Below are positions 47,196 through 58,420 of a stretch of 64,000 nucleotides of DNA, piece after piece. A program made the position numbers and the translations under genes. Origin of the DNA: Siderastrea radians (Eukaryota > Cnidaria > Anthozoa > Scleractinia > Rhizangiidae); assembly GCA_964017195.1 (NCBI GenBank), contig OZ024895.1:21709233-21773232 (forward strand), in the 5' to 3' direction. The notes under the pieces were generated by a model. The model did no database searches. It was not told where the DNA came from and worked only from the letters and a program-made list of their open reading frames with translations. Each line of letters begins with the position of its first letter. Within the stretch, counting starts at the first letter, position 1.

Positions 47196-47936
47196 TGGGT
47201 GGGTCCCTCCAGTCACCCGAAAGTACTTTACATGGAAGTCCTCAAAAAAAAAAAAAAAAAGAAAAGAAAAAGAAAAGAAAGCAGAAAGGAAAAATAAAAA
47301 AAGGCTGAAAAAGCCAAAATAGTTCATTTGGCGAACATATTAAAAATGAAAACCCGCAAGAACTTCAAATCAATCCGATGTTACTCTAATTAAACTTTTG
47401 AATTCTTCTATAGCTACACTCCCTTATTTTCACTATTTTACAATATAGTGTATTTGCGTCACTACTTGTCAAAAGTGATCCTCAACTAAACTCCCAGGTT
47501 AAAGATTTCTCATGAATGAAGTCTAGGCTTGTTTTCACCGTTAAATGTTTCAATTTGATTCGACAGAATTAACCCAGTGTGGATTCTAGCGTTTTGTTTC
47601 ATCTTTATGTGAGATAGATTTCAAATGCGTGAATTGAATGAAACGGCCGGACTTTATGACAGAATTTTCATTACCAAATAAATTCAATACCAAGCGTGTA
47701 ATTTACTCCGGGAATTTTGAAAATTGTTGCTCATAACAATTGGTCGGGCCAACACTTTTCAAAGGGTCCCCTAAGGGTCATGGAGGTATTGCATTAACCT
47801 AGCCATATCCACAGGACAATCACGGTCAAACCATCTGCTCTCTGCCTCCCCCACCCCCCTCCCCCATATACAGCGTTTTTATTCACGTGACCAGCAGCTA
47901 TGTAAATTTATTGGAACAAAAGAATGTGTTTACATA

Positions 47937-48779
47937 ATGCGCCGATCAATTCAAAAATTCAACATCCCCCCCCCCCAGGCATACCCCGGGAAATTGACTG
48001 TGCATCGTGCCCAGGGAGGGAGGAATTTGAACGTTGCATTGAAAGGGTGGGGAATTTGAACCGGATTTATCTCTTGTTCTGACGTAATACGCCCGTGAGT
48101 TAGTTCGGTCTTTACAGGGTATGACGGATTCACAAGATAGAATTTCGCTTTGGTTAGTGAATAACTCTTTCAAATGCGTCTTTAGAAGCGTACAACCAGG
48201 AGTGGCCAAAAGCTTGATATACCTCTTTTTAAAACAGCCTCAGGACAAAGAACATTTTATTACAGAACTATTGGACTTTGGAACAATTTAGATCCGTTTT
48301 GAAAATCAAGCTGTTCAGTTCGAGTTTTTAAACGTATCTTAAAGAATAAGCTTTTAGACAATTTTGTAAATACTCCCTAAATTTTATTCATTTTTAGTAT
48401 TTCGGCGACTACAAAGTTTAGATAATGTTGTAAATGTTTCTTAAATTTGATTAATTTTGATTGTATAGTTATTAGTAACTTAGTAATTTAAGTAATTGTT
48501 CCTGAAAAGCCCCATTGGGGAGGTAACAATAAAGTATGTATGTAGTATGTATGTAAAAGACGTTTGAAGGTATCATTACGGCATATCTCTCTCTGAAAAG
48601 CGTGTAAAGTGTTTGATTGAAGACGAAATTGGCTTGGTGGGAAGGTATTCCAGTACTGATTGGTGGGGCATTTGAACGGACTTTTTGCCCCGAGGTGAGG
48701 GAATTTGAACAAGCCAATCTTCAAAAGTTCAAATGCCCGGGGGGGGGGGGATGTTGAACTTTCGAATTGATCGGCGCAT
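47937..48779. mobile_element. 843-bp inverted-repeat element with C-run/G-run ends
   Basis: ATGCGCCGATCAATTC, then TTCAACATCCCCCCC, at the left and the inverse at 48750-48779. Several GGAATTTGAAC words lie inside near both ends. The middle (about 48225-48560) looks like an inserted retrotransposon 3' end. Confidence 0.6.
48225..48563 (+). mobile_element. Probable LINE/SINE 3' terminus with TATG repeats
   Basis: AT-rich tail ending in a short hairpin (GCCCCATTGGGG), AATAAAG and (TATG)n at 48533-48557, the layout of a non-LTR element 3' end. No coding part is attached. Confidence 0.4.
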
Positions 48780-49017
48780 AAGAATAGACTTCAACTCTCA
48801 CAGGATTGGCTTGTACACCAATATGGCGGCCGTTTCATTGTTTTGTCACACTAATATGGTCGCCTATGGTCGCCTATAGCTAAATGCGTCTGTATGTATA
48901 CAGCTATTTCGAGAAACGTTGTCGGAAAAAAGCAAAAACTGCACAAGCCAATCCCGAAAGGTATTTTGGGATACGGTCAATGAATTTTAATAAGTCAATT
49001 GATACATTAAACCCGCG

Positions 49018-50343
49018 ATGCCTCGTCCGTACAGTGACGATCTTAGATGGTGAGCCATATGGATGAAGGAGTTTTTAGGTTATAGTGTAGATGATGTAGC
49101 GGCTACTTTATTCATGTCCCCAAGAACGGTGGAGCGCTATATTTCAAAATGCCTAAATACTGGCGAAGTAAAATGGGAGAAATTAGGGCGACCTTTGAAT
49201 AGTTTTGCCATGCATCCACACGTGGAGTTCGTAATTATGGAAGCTGTTCTTGAACACCCGGACAAAACTCTTGCAGAGATTGCCTACGATGTCTACGAAC
49301 AGACAGGGTCAGAAAATGTTGTTTCCAGCATATTGCGGTATTTGAAACGGAATAGTTTCACCCGCAAAAAGGTTTGTGAAATACTCGCTTTACTATAATA
49401 GGGCTTTTTATTTCGCAAATTTGCATCATTTTCCTGGTGTGTCAATTTAAGCGTGTTTTATCATTTTAAGCTGGCAAGAATTGCCCTTCAAAGATCTGAG
49501 GAAGCAAGAGTACTTTTCAGGTCCAATGTTTGTCTCCTGGATCCTGAAATGTTGGTGTTTTTGGACGAAAGCGGATTTGTAAGTATTCAATTGCTGTTTT
49601 ACAACTTTTTGTACTCTTCAATTATTTTTCACAAATCACAATTTTTTCGTCAACCTTTTACTTTTTTAGGACAAAAGACTTTCTCGCACCTATGGCTATA
49701 GTCTAGTCGGTAACAGAGCCACGGTCAAACGTCAGGCGCAGAACTGGGGACCGCGCATAACGGCCATACCCGTTATTTGTACGGAAGGAATGATAGAAGT
49801 GGGTATCTATCAGGGCAAGGTCGACGGGGCAAAATTTGAAGAGTTTGTGGATCAAAAGCTCTGCCCTAACTTGCTTCCATTTAATGGCATCAATCCACGA
49901 TCAGTGGTCATAATGGGTAAGCATAAAATTTCTTGCAACACTACGATGTGGCGGTGGTTATGAAATTAAATATTTTTGTAACTCCTCAGATACTTCATTC
50001 CCTTCCATTTGAAATTTAAACCCTCTCTGATTCACGCGATTAGCATCACATTAATTTATTTCTTCCTTATTTTTCATTTGCCACAGATAATGCGGCTATC
50101 CACCACACCGACGCCGTAGTTAACAGGATTCATGCCGCGGGAGCAATGGTTGTGTTCCTTCCGCCATACAGCCCGGATTTTATGCCATGCGAAGAACTGT
50201 TTGCCCAAACAAAAAACCGGATCAGGGAAAATGACGCGGCCTGGCAATTTTGCCAGGATCCCAAATTTATGGTGGAAGAAGCATTTCTTCAGGTTACTGA
50301 TGAACAGATCAGAAACTACATTCAACATGCCGAATACCTGTGA
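49018..50343 (+). pseudogene. Tc1/IS630-type DDE transposase, four exons, one premature stop
   Basis: Exons 49018-49371, 49471-49578, 49670-49916 and 50087-50343 join in phase (321 aa plus stop). Domains: N-terminal helix-turn-helix around residues 22-41 (YSVDDVAATLFMSPRTVERY), then the DDE core with D150 (VFLDESGF), D237 (DNAAIHH, codon split by intron 3) and E272 (PYSPDFMPCEE). D237 and E272 are separated by 34 residues, which is DD34E. RTYGYS and W-G-P-R blocks are as in the family. Codon 12 is TGA (49051-49053), where relatives usually have a basic residue; a CGA-to-TGA change would explain it. Translation could restart at the next ATG (49063) with the HTH intact. AATAAA overlaps the region after the stop (50345). 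The enzyme would cut and rejoin the element ends. Confidence 0.85.
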
Positions 50344-50410
50344 TAAATAAACAAATGAATTTTATTCAGTGTTAATGACGAATGTTTGATTATTATCGCA
50401 TATTAAAAAA

Positions 50411-51632
50411 CTACAAAGAATTCATTTCTTTTAACAGTTTATCCTTTTGCAAAGAAAATTCGTTTTCTGTAAGGACGTCATCGTCTTTCAATGCTTTGAG
50501 ATCCTTGAGCTGCTGAAGAATGCTTGAACGCATACGCACCTACAAGTAGAAAAGCGTTTGGTTAAGAAAATAATACACATTTAAAGGCCGCTCAGCATCT
50601 GCTAAGAAATGCCTCTCTTGCCTTTCTTTCAGCGCCATCCGTGGATTGTCCACTGACTTCACCTGATGTTTGACTTTTGAATGATTTTGAAGCCGCTTTC
50701 GAATTGCCAGTAAAAAATGGAACATTCGGAGGGTTATCTTCACTCTTGTGGGTTCCGTTAACCTGTAATGGAATAAAATGATACAAATTGAACTATTCCT
50801 GTTTTCAATAGTTATTATTTACGGACACCCGCCGATCTCAATTCGAGCTCATCAGAGGAGGTAAAAATAACATAAAACCTTGACCAATAATTATATTGGA
50901 GAAGTGTAATTCGTTGTTGCAAAATTAGCTCAAAACTTGTCCAAGGCATTTCAGTCTCAAGAACGTGCAACACGTGCGTTTTATGCTAATTTGAAGGTGG
51001 ATATGAAATTTAACTAAAGAAGGTGAAAATTACTCTCGGCAACTCAAATTTTCCTTACCACCATCCGCGCCCAGCAGCGCAATTTGAACTCGGGAAGAGT
51101 ATGCTTCTCTCTAAGCCGTGAAAGACAAGAGTCGTAGCTGTTTTCTTCCTCTCCGTCCCCGCTATCATCTCGAGCACTACTGGGATTACCTAAGTCATAA
51201 TAGTGATAATCATAATCATTATCACTGAGAACAAGGGAAAAAATCTCACTTAACTTTTGGTGCAACAAAACGTGCAAAACATGGCTTATTGTGTTTCTTA
51301 CCTTTTCTCTTTTTGCCCGAAGAACCCCTTGGAACGTCTTTATGTGGATCCACCCACAATGTTATCATCCCGTTTTTTACCAAAGAAAACGCTTCGGCGA
51401 GCTGGATTTCGGACGATATAGAGAATTTCTTGTTTCCGTCCGCGTAGTAGCCGATTTGGAAGGTCGTGTCGGTTGCTGGAAATATTTCCTCTTTACAATT
51501 CTGCAGAAAGTATTGCTTCAATTGCATGACTGTTGCAAAGCAAGGTACTTTCCTGACACTGTAGGTGTCGTACCTGTTTTTGTGGGCTTCTTTCAGCACA
51601 CGCAGACAGACGTCCATGGCGTCTCCTGCCAT
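50411..51632 (-). CDS. Accessory gene of the Tc1/IS630 element: PB1-like + SHOCT-like protein, 243 aa
   Basis: Minus-strand exons 51632-51302, 51189-51059, 50762-50622 and 50539-50411 join with matching phases. Three introns are GT-AG or fit it; the last needs a GC donor (AAG|GCAAGA). Residues about 20-95 end in FQIGYYADGNKKFSISSEI and LWVDPHK, a pattern like a PB1 or other ubiquitin-like fold that binds a partner; this is a weak, by-eye match. A Lys-rich patch (GKKRKGK) and an acidic linker follow. The C-terminus (residues 202-243) reads LKDLKALKDDDVLTENEF and LLKEM, a good match to the short SHOCT domain that is often found at protein C-termini and may mediate oligomer formation. It is convergent to the transposase. 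I chose the ATG at 51632 because it lies just inside the inverted repeat and precedes the conserved-looking part. Role in transposition is unknown. Confidence 0.7.
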
Positions 51633-52684
51633 GTTTTTTAAAGATTTCACGGAAATGATGAAACTACCCAAAATACCTTTCGGGATTGGCTTGTGCAGTT
51701 TTCTGGGGTTTTTTTCCGACAACGTTTCTCGAAATAGCTGTATGTATGAAAGCGAATATATGATGTACATAAACATTAACCTGATACGTCTACTACCCTC
51801 TGTCTCAATTTCTATTACGTCGTTTGCAACGAGTTCAATTTGCTGCCGTTAGCTTTGTCCTCGGTCATTATGTGAAGAACCTCAGGGATGTACTCCGAAT
51901 TGGATGGCTTCCGATCAATGAAGGAAGAGACTTCAATATCCTTAAATGTTGCTTCAAAGTCCGGTACAACGACGAAATCAGACTACAGCTCTGTTAGATT
52001 GGTGGTTCCACCTGAGAACAGAACTTACCAAGACAATGCTAAAATATTCATTTACCAATTGTGTAAACTTATAAACTCACCTGTAATTTCTTTCTTCGCA
52101 CTGAGCAAAATACCAGGACGCTCACAACTAACGCAGAGACGATAAACTTGCAAAAGATAGGTAGAAAAAAAGGCTTACTCTCCGTGAGATAAACTTGGTG
52201 ATAAATAACCACGTGAGAATCTTTCAGATTGATATCGGAGGGAGGTAACAAGGACAAAGAAATAACGACAAAACAGGCCAGCCACTGGACAACTACTATC
52301 GAGATGGCTTTTCCTTCCGTCTTCCAGGTGAGATATCTGAGGTCAAATGTTAGCGCCAGAAACACGTTTACCAAGAGAATCAACATAGAGGTGATATTTA
52401 GCAGAAGAAACAGACGGTAGAAAAGAAGATAAAGACAAAGTCTTCCCTTTAAAGCAGCTCACCTCGGTGACACCATAAAGCAAGTACATGGGCATGTTGA
52501 TGAGTGCGTTGAGGAGGTCTACCAATGCTAGGTTGGCGATCAGAATGTTGGCATAGTTGCGAAGCTTTTTAAACCGAGCGATGATACCGAGTACAAACTG
52601 ATTGCTAATTACTGAGAAGACAGCCAGCAATAAGAGAAGTACAGCCATGGAAATAGTAGCGGAAAGGGGTTTTTCGAGATACAT

Positions 52685-53290
52685 GATTTTTCTCGAGGAT
52701 CAGCAAACATCAAGGTACGCTCAAATAGTAGCGTCAATTAAAACTTTTAGCTGATACTTTCAGTTCAAGTTAAGTGTACTTGCCTTTTTCCCTACTGTCA
52801 AAATAATAGAGAAACTCTATTGAATGCCGTTTATTTTCTCGATAATTGCCCAGGAAGATATTTGTATCGAAGTGAACAAACTGGGGATTTCACTTTTTTG
52901 GGGTGTTCTTCGTTCATGAGGCTAAACCAATGCTATAACGAGCAAAAATAATGGTTGTTGTAAGTTTCAAGTGGCTAGTATAAAGAATTTGCTAACTGTT
53001 TGTCGCGAAAAGCGAGTTCAGTAATTAAAGGATTTAATGAACAATTACCAAAATTTCAGTAAGAAAAGAAATCAACAAACATCGCTTCCTGAAAAGTGTC
53101 GTCCATCTGTGGTCCAACGGCAAATTCATACAAATCCTTCATTCTGATTGGCTCTTCAGCTGTCATTGTTTTGCCAGATCCAACCACGTGATAAGGATTT
53201 GGTCGTTCTAAAAGATAGAAGACAACACTGGCGATCGAAGCCAAGGTTTTTGAGTAGCTAAAACGATCCCATAATTGCTTAGAAAACTGC
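52685..53290 (-). promoter_or_regulatory. Conserved upstream block of pseudogene C
   Basis: Same block as in units A and B, with CCAAT on the minus strand at 53147-53151. It remains well conserved although the downstream gene is dead. Confidence 0.4.
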
Positions 53291-55149
53291 AATTTCTTTT
53301 AACTGAAATTTTGGTTTTGCCTCCTTTTCACAAATAAGATGTTTGTTGCTGTTAATGTTTGCATTGTCATGTTTCATTTGCGTCATAACGTGAAAGCAGC
53401 CACAAACGGTGGTGCTTTTTTATTCGGTTAACGCAGGTGTTGTTGTTGTTTTTTTTCTCTCTTTGCACACGCGTGGGTTGCCTACCACGCTCGTCATGCA
53501 CGTTGACCACGAAGTGACCACGAAAACTATACTCTTCCCCGAAAGGTATTTTGTTCTGGGTCATGCAATCAGTATCTCAACAAAATTGCATCCTGTTTGC
53601 TTCGTTAGAACAACGTGATCTATTTGGGAAAGTTCTTTAAGTCGAGGACAAAAGATTTCAAAATTTCCATCCAGTATACACTGTCCAAAATTATTAAATT
53701 CAACATATTTTTAAAGGTGTTTGCCAGTCGAAAGGCGTTGATTCAATTTTACCTTTGCCCTCAGGTGTGAACAGCAATCTTGAATTCGTTTGACGACCTC
53801 GTTCAACATCGAACAACAACTGCGCATTTCGACAGTTTTGAAGAATCCGTTCGACCGATGCCTTAAACATGTTCTTCGAACCAAGAGGAATCTTGGTTAA
53901 TGTGGCTCAAAGATTCACTACTGTTTTCTGTTTTGGCAGTTGTTGGTTAAGAGATGTTTGTGTAAGATAAAACAGTTTGATCCGCGCAGATTCTTAATTC
54001 ACTGAGTCGTAGAAAGCTAAGTCGCTGTCAGTTTCCGAAATGCTAGCTGATCTTTCTGATCTTTCTCGTCACACTCTAAACGACGTAATTGACCATCTAA
54101 AATCAAATGGAGTTAATTCTCTCATGATACGAATGTTTGATGTAAAATTTCGCTTGAATAAATCCGAATTTCTGAGGTGGTTCAAGGGGGAACATCGTTT
54201 TTTTTGTAAGGCCAGGAAGTGCTAAAATTATGTCTACGTACCCTGCTCATAAACGCATTGCTTCTAGATTATCAAAAGGACAATATCAAAGGATTTAAAA
54301 AGAAAGAGTCGCTATCAGTTTTCACCAATTTTCTAGGAGAAAATTTTAAAACTTAAAAATTAAACGTCGGCCTGACCGACTTTATCCTGGCCATCCAAAG
54401 CCAAGATACTTATTAACAGTTTCCATGTAATGGAGTTGTTATTATTTTTAGCAAAGCCTGACCATTATTTTAAGGCATTCATTGATGCAGATGTATTTAT
54501 TGACTTTTCAAAGTGACACTAAAGATACTGACGATAGCTTTCTTCAGGAGAGGGCTTCCTTTGAACCCTTTGTTTTTAAGCCCTGATATAGAAATGCACG
54601 TTCTCCTTACTGTTCTCCACACATTTCTTATGGAACTAGTAAGGAGAATTTGTCTTAATATCAAGACATTGTATCCTGGGTGACACTTTCTTTATAGTAA
54701 TCACTTGACTGTTTGAACAAATAGCGATAATGTAAAGAGAAATTTCATTTTCGTCATTGATAGGAGTTGAAGGGTTAAGGCCTTTTGCCTTCTTAACAGC
54801 TATTCCATCGAAGCGATAAATTGGGTGCCCCTGAATGAAAGACTTGGAGGTTGAGATCCATAAGGGTAAACATGGATCAGGCACTAAACGAATTTTTACA
54901 AAGCTACAGCAGGAACATATAGTTTCTCCGGCTCATGGCAAACTGAAACAGGCCTACTTCGAACTGAACGAGCTGTTCACTTAGCGTGTTTCTCTAGCTT
55001 TATCAACAAGTTCCAAGATAATTAACAATTTGAACTTGATAACTGTTTTTTCTTTTCAATTTTCTGGCTCTAGAGAAACGTTGCAGTCTACAAAATATGC
55101 AAATTTGTGCCTTCAAAAGCCTTTTTCTTTCAGTGTTTCCCTTTATATG
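53291..55149. other. Inter-unit region C/D
   Basis: 53560-54020 is the far upstream block shared with units 0 and B. 54040-54520 is the decayed frame shared with B. 54590-55149 is the conserved 3' flank of unit D. Confidence 0.5.
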
Positions 55150-55908
55150 TCATAGCTTAGTGGTTTCTCGCCGGAGAGTCATTGTCTTTGGGATTGGGTG
55201 TGTCTCCACAGTGCCTTGTTGTTGTGTGTTCAAATCTCCACAAAGTGCCGGACTTTCATCTCCTGAGCTAGAGTTTGCCTCTGAAGAACCTACGTGATGG
55301 TTCTCTATCCATGCCAGCTTAACTCTCCCAGTGTCTTGGGGGTTTAGTGGAACTGCATTACTATGCTTGCGTAGTCCACTTGATTGGCTGTTACGTCTAT
55401 CAGTTTCCTCTTCATTGCCGTGTTGTAACCCGAATCCACCCTCGTCTAGAACAGCAGTTGAGCAACAAGCCCGCTGGTCAACAGTTACGTGGAATCTGGG
55501 TGCCAGACTGGCCTCCGCAGCCTTATAAGCGATTCTGTTGTGATTTGTAGCCTGTCTTGGGATCTTACATGGAATATCCCGCTGGGCCATTTGCACTTGA
55601 TTGGTCTCTTGAAATGGGCTTCTGCCACAAGGATCTTTGAGAAGCTGTTTTAGTGCCGCGCGAAACCTTCTGGTTCGGAAACAGTAGATGATGGGGTTGA
55701 TCCCGCTGGAAATGAAAATGAAGAATTGGGCTATGAACCCATGCCACCAGCTTTCGTCAGACCTAAGACGACCCCACACTGCAAACAAGATGGGTGGAAA
55801 GTAACACGACAAGAATACCAGCACTGTAATAGCCACTGTTTTGGCAGCCTGGATATCCATTTTCAGTCTTGCCTCGGCCTGGAGTTGAAGCAGGTTTAGC
55901 CTTTTCCT
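55150..55908 (-). CDS. GPCR unit D: intact exon 2 (TM6, TM7, tail); exon 1 beyond right edge
   Basis: 252 codons plus stop after a good acceptor (55910-55909), starting RKRLNLLQLQ. TM6 has F-x2-C-Y-F-P-P, TM7 has FISSGINPIIYCFRTRRF, helix 8 ends KDPC, and the tail is Ser/Gln-rich and collinear with that of unit A, with no indel that breaks the frame. No exon 1 is visible in the remaining 8 kb. By alignment with unit B, the right edge of the window corresponds to about 41.16 kb in B, so exon 1 should lie about 1.5-2 kb further right. Likely a complete receptor of the same orphan type. Confidence 0.8.
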   Translation of the reverse strand, partial: RKRLNLLQLQAEARLKMDIQAAKTVAITVLVFLSCYFPPILFAVWGRLRSDESWWHGFIAQFFIFISSGINPIIYCFRTRRFRAALKQLLKDPCGRSPFQETNQVQMAQRDIPCKIPRQATNHNRIAYKAAEASLAPRFHVTVDQRACCSTAVLDEGGFGLQHGNEEETDRRNSQSSGLRKHSNAVPLNPQDTGRVKLAWIENHHVGSSEANSSSGDESPALCGDLNTQQQGTVETHPIPKTMTLRRETTKL

Positions 55909-55968
55909 CTGTGAAGAAATGAATCGTCATTGTTTTTTTTAAAATAAAACGTGTCATTAATTTTACAG

Positions 55969-58420
55969 AGGGGGAGGAACGGAATAGGGAGGAGGGAGAA
56001 ATCGGGGTGAAAATGTAGGGGGGAGGGAGAAAATGAAATGTTGGGAGTACGGAGAGATGGATAAGGGGGTGATTTTATAGAATTTTTTGGTTTTTTTAGC
56101 TTGCGTGATGGCAAGGAATGGGGCACGGGGAATTTGACGTCGACGACGCGATTCCACTGGGTCCCTTCGGACTCCCTTGGTCGGACTTGACCGTTTTAAC
56201 AGGTGTTGACGGGCCAACACGTCTCCTGTACAGCTCGTACGTGGTATTTTCCAAGCCTTTAGAGCTTAGCTCTAACTAGCATGCTTTTTGAGAGATTTCC
56301 CTCTTCTGTACGATAAGAGAGGAGGCTCCTTGAAAATTTCTTTTAACCTTGGATGGTTTTGTATAAGGTGCCATTTCTCTCTTAGTATGTTTTTGAGACT
56401 AGGTAATGCTGGGCAGTATTGCGTTACAAAAAGTTATATTTTCTTTCGTGGGGTTTGATTTTTCTGCGTTAGAACAGAGTGTCTGTCACTGAATTGAACT
56501 TCGCCAAGATGTTTTGTAACCAGGCTAACTGGATATCCTCTAGATATCAAGTGAGACAGAAAGTTCGCTATGTTCGCCTCAAATGTAGTTTTTGAAGAGT
56601 TTGTTCTAAGAAGCCTGAGTGCTTCCCCTTTGATAAAACCTTTTCTAACACCTGGTGGGTGGCACGAATAAAAGTCCGTGTACTGAAAAGTCTCCGTGAG
56701 CTTGCAATGCGTTCGCAGGTCTAGCAAAGATTCTTTATAAAACCTCTGCCCTTTGTACACGTTTGTGTCAAGGGATGTAATTTATTTCTCTGAGATTTCA
56801 ACCGTAAATTTGATAGTGGGATGACACTTATTCGCCTGCTCAATAAAGTTCTCCACTCCATCTTTTGTTATGTTCCACAGTGGAAACACGTCATCGATGA
56901 ATCTTTTCCGCATTTGTACGGCCATTTTCGTTCCCATAGCAGTACCATGGGTTTGCAAGTAATCTTTTCCATTGAATTGGAAAGAGTTTTCCTTAAGAAT
57001 AAGACTAACCATTTCTCTGAGGTACCCGACTGGAATGGGGGGCTTGTTATCCTAAAAATCTTGGTTTGCTTGGCATACCGTGTTTATGCCCTCTTCTTGT
57101 GGTATGTTTGTGTAGAGGCTAGTGACGTCCATTGAGACTAAGATAACGTCGGCAGGCGCTTTAGTCTTTTCCACAAAGTTTATAAAGTCTGTTGTATCTT
57201 TGTGATACGAGTCTTGCGATTGTGCTATAGGCTAAACAAGCCTATCAACAAATGATGAAATGCATTCTGTTGGGCCGTCACACCCTGATGTGATAGGTCT
57301 ACCAACTAGAGTCGGTTTGTGAATCTTTGTAAGTTTGTAAAAACCTGGAGTTCTCAGCGGATTAGGTGTGAGGGAAAGCCACTTTTCCGTCATTGAGTCA
57401 ATATGTCCCTCTTGGCTGAGGGATTTTACTAGCTGTTGAACGTTTTGGGATGCGGATTCTATTATTGGCTCAGCTAGGGGCCGATAGTTATTTCTGTCGT
57501 CAAGTTGACTCTGGCCCTCCTTAATTTTGTCTTCTCTGTTCACTATGACGGTTGCGGTTTCCTTATCTGCTTTTTTGAGTACGATGTGTTTGTTGCGTGT
57601 TAAATCTGTTAGCGCGCGACGCTCTCTGTGTGGCAGATTATTTTTTGGTCTGTGCACTTGAATATTCGCAAGGCTGATCTTAACCTCTTCTAAAGTAACT
57701 TTCTAGCGTCACTGATGGCTGGATAGGTGGTATCCAGTCCAATTTGACGTGGAAGAGGTGGAGATTGCCATTTTCCCCGTGAAATATATACTGTAGGCGC
57801 ATACGTCTTCGAACTGCTCGAAATCCCTCATAAGCTGGCGCCTAATATTGCACAAAAAAAATAGCCCCCTGCAATTTACCTGGACGCTCGCGCTCCAACA
57901 GAATTGTAAAAACACCGGCTAGACGTTATGACTACTTTTAATGAGGAAAAAAGCTGGGCTATGATTAGCTTTTGAGCCCTCCACTTTTGGTCACTTGGAC
58001 ACCGCCGTTAATCCGAGGAAGTACTTTGCCTAAGTTTTTTAAACATTGGTTTCTTGAACGGTGAAAATATCTATTTGTTTAGAGGGATTTTTAGGGCATT
58101 ACTTGGATTCGTCCAATATTACAAATCATTGACCTGGAACTCGACTCAGCAACAGAGTTGTGAGTAATGATCAAACGTGGGCGAAGCAAGTGAATTTCTC
58201 AGCTTATTAGGCCTAGAATACCGTAATTTTCCTTCTTAAATAAGTGTAATTCGTCTATTTCTTACCCCAGCGCGTATTCCCGTTAAACCAGGTATACTTT
58301 GCTGCTGGGAGGCGAAAGTTTAGGGAGGACGGAGAAATTGCCCCAAAAAGTAGAGAGGAGGGAGAAATGGACTGAAAAAGTAGGGAGGAGGGAGATTTAC
58401 CCTCCTGTCCCTCCCCCGTC
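55969..58420 (-). mobile_element. 2.45-kb insertion with Penelope-like reverse transcriptase, 7-bp duplication
   Basis: The homologous intron of unit B lacks this block: TTTACAG occurs once in B (36998-37004) and on both sides here (55962-55968, 58421-58427). The minus strand holds a Penelope-like RT in broken pieces: an N-terminal region (57960-57710, frameshifted), KADKETATVIVNREDK and YKLTKIHKP (57657-57232), a decayed middle (57230-57013), THGTAMGTKMA fused by deletion to RFIDDVFPLW (57012-56782), and the thumb region with PPGVRKGFIKGEALRLLR (56760-56434). No GIY-YIG domain follows. Both ends carry copies of TAGGGAGGAGGGAGAAAT in the same orientation (55985; 58317-58400, about 30-bp period). 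A dead copy. Confidence 0.8.

Larger units (their letters stand above)
48901..51740. mobile_element. Two-gene Tc1/IS630-type DNA transposon, 2840 bp
   Basis: Inverted repeats of about 70 bp (CAGCTATTTCGAGAAACGTT, then GTCGGAAAA) at 48901-48972 and 51668-51740, each flanked by TA (48899-48900 and 51741-51742). The plus strand carries a four-exon DD34E transposase, and the minus strand a convergent four-exon accessory gene. Their stop codons are about 70 bp apart. The element is otherwise well preserved: all splice phases match, one premature TGA lies in the transposase, and the accessory gene is intact. It sits in the intron of pseudogene C. Confidence 0.88.
45696..52684 (-). pseudogene. GPCR unit C: receptor pseudogene, both exons damaged
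   Basis: Exon 1 (52684-52081) is 604 bp against 609 bp in A and B: a 5-bp deletion near 52436, at the start of TM3, shifts the frame, and GNG of TM1 is changed to SNQ. The rest of TM3-TM5 is readable downstream (52386-52081). Exon 2 (46390-45696) has lost part of TM6 and about 40 bp containing NPIIY of TM7, with a stop near 46197; the tail frame (46193-45696) remains open. Splice sites at both ends are still good. The intron carries the two-gene Tc1-type transposon and several foldback repeats. No functional receptor can be made without repair of several lesions. Confidence 0.88.

Noticed and set aside
49051..49053. TGA read as selenocysteine or recoded stop in the transposase
   Set aside because: No hairpin of SECIS type was seen and relatives need a basic residue here; a point mutation is simpler.
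56896..57135. Plus-strand frames across 56.8-57.1 kb
   Set aside because: They are shadows of the Penelope-like reverse transcriptase on the other strand.
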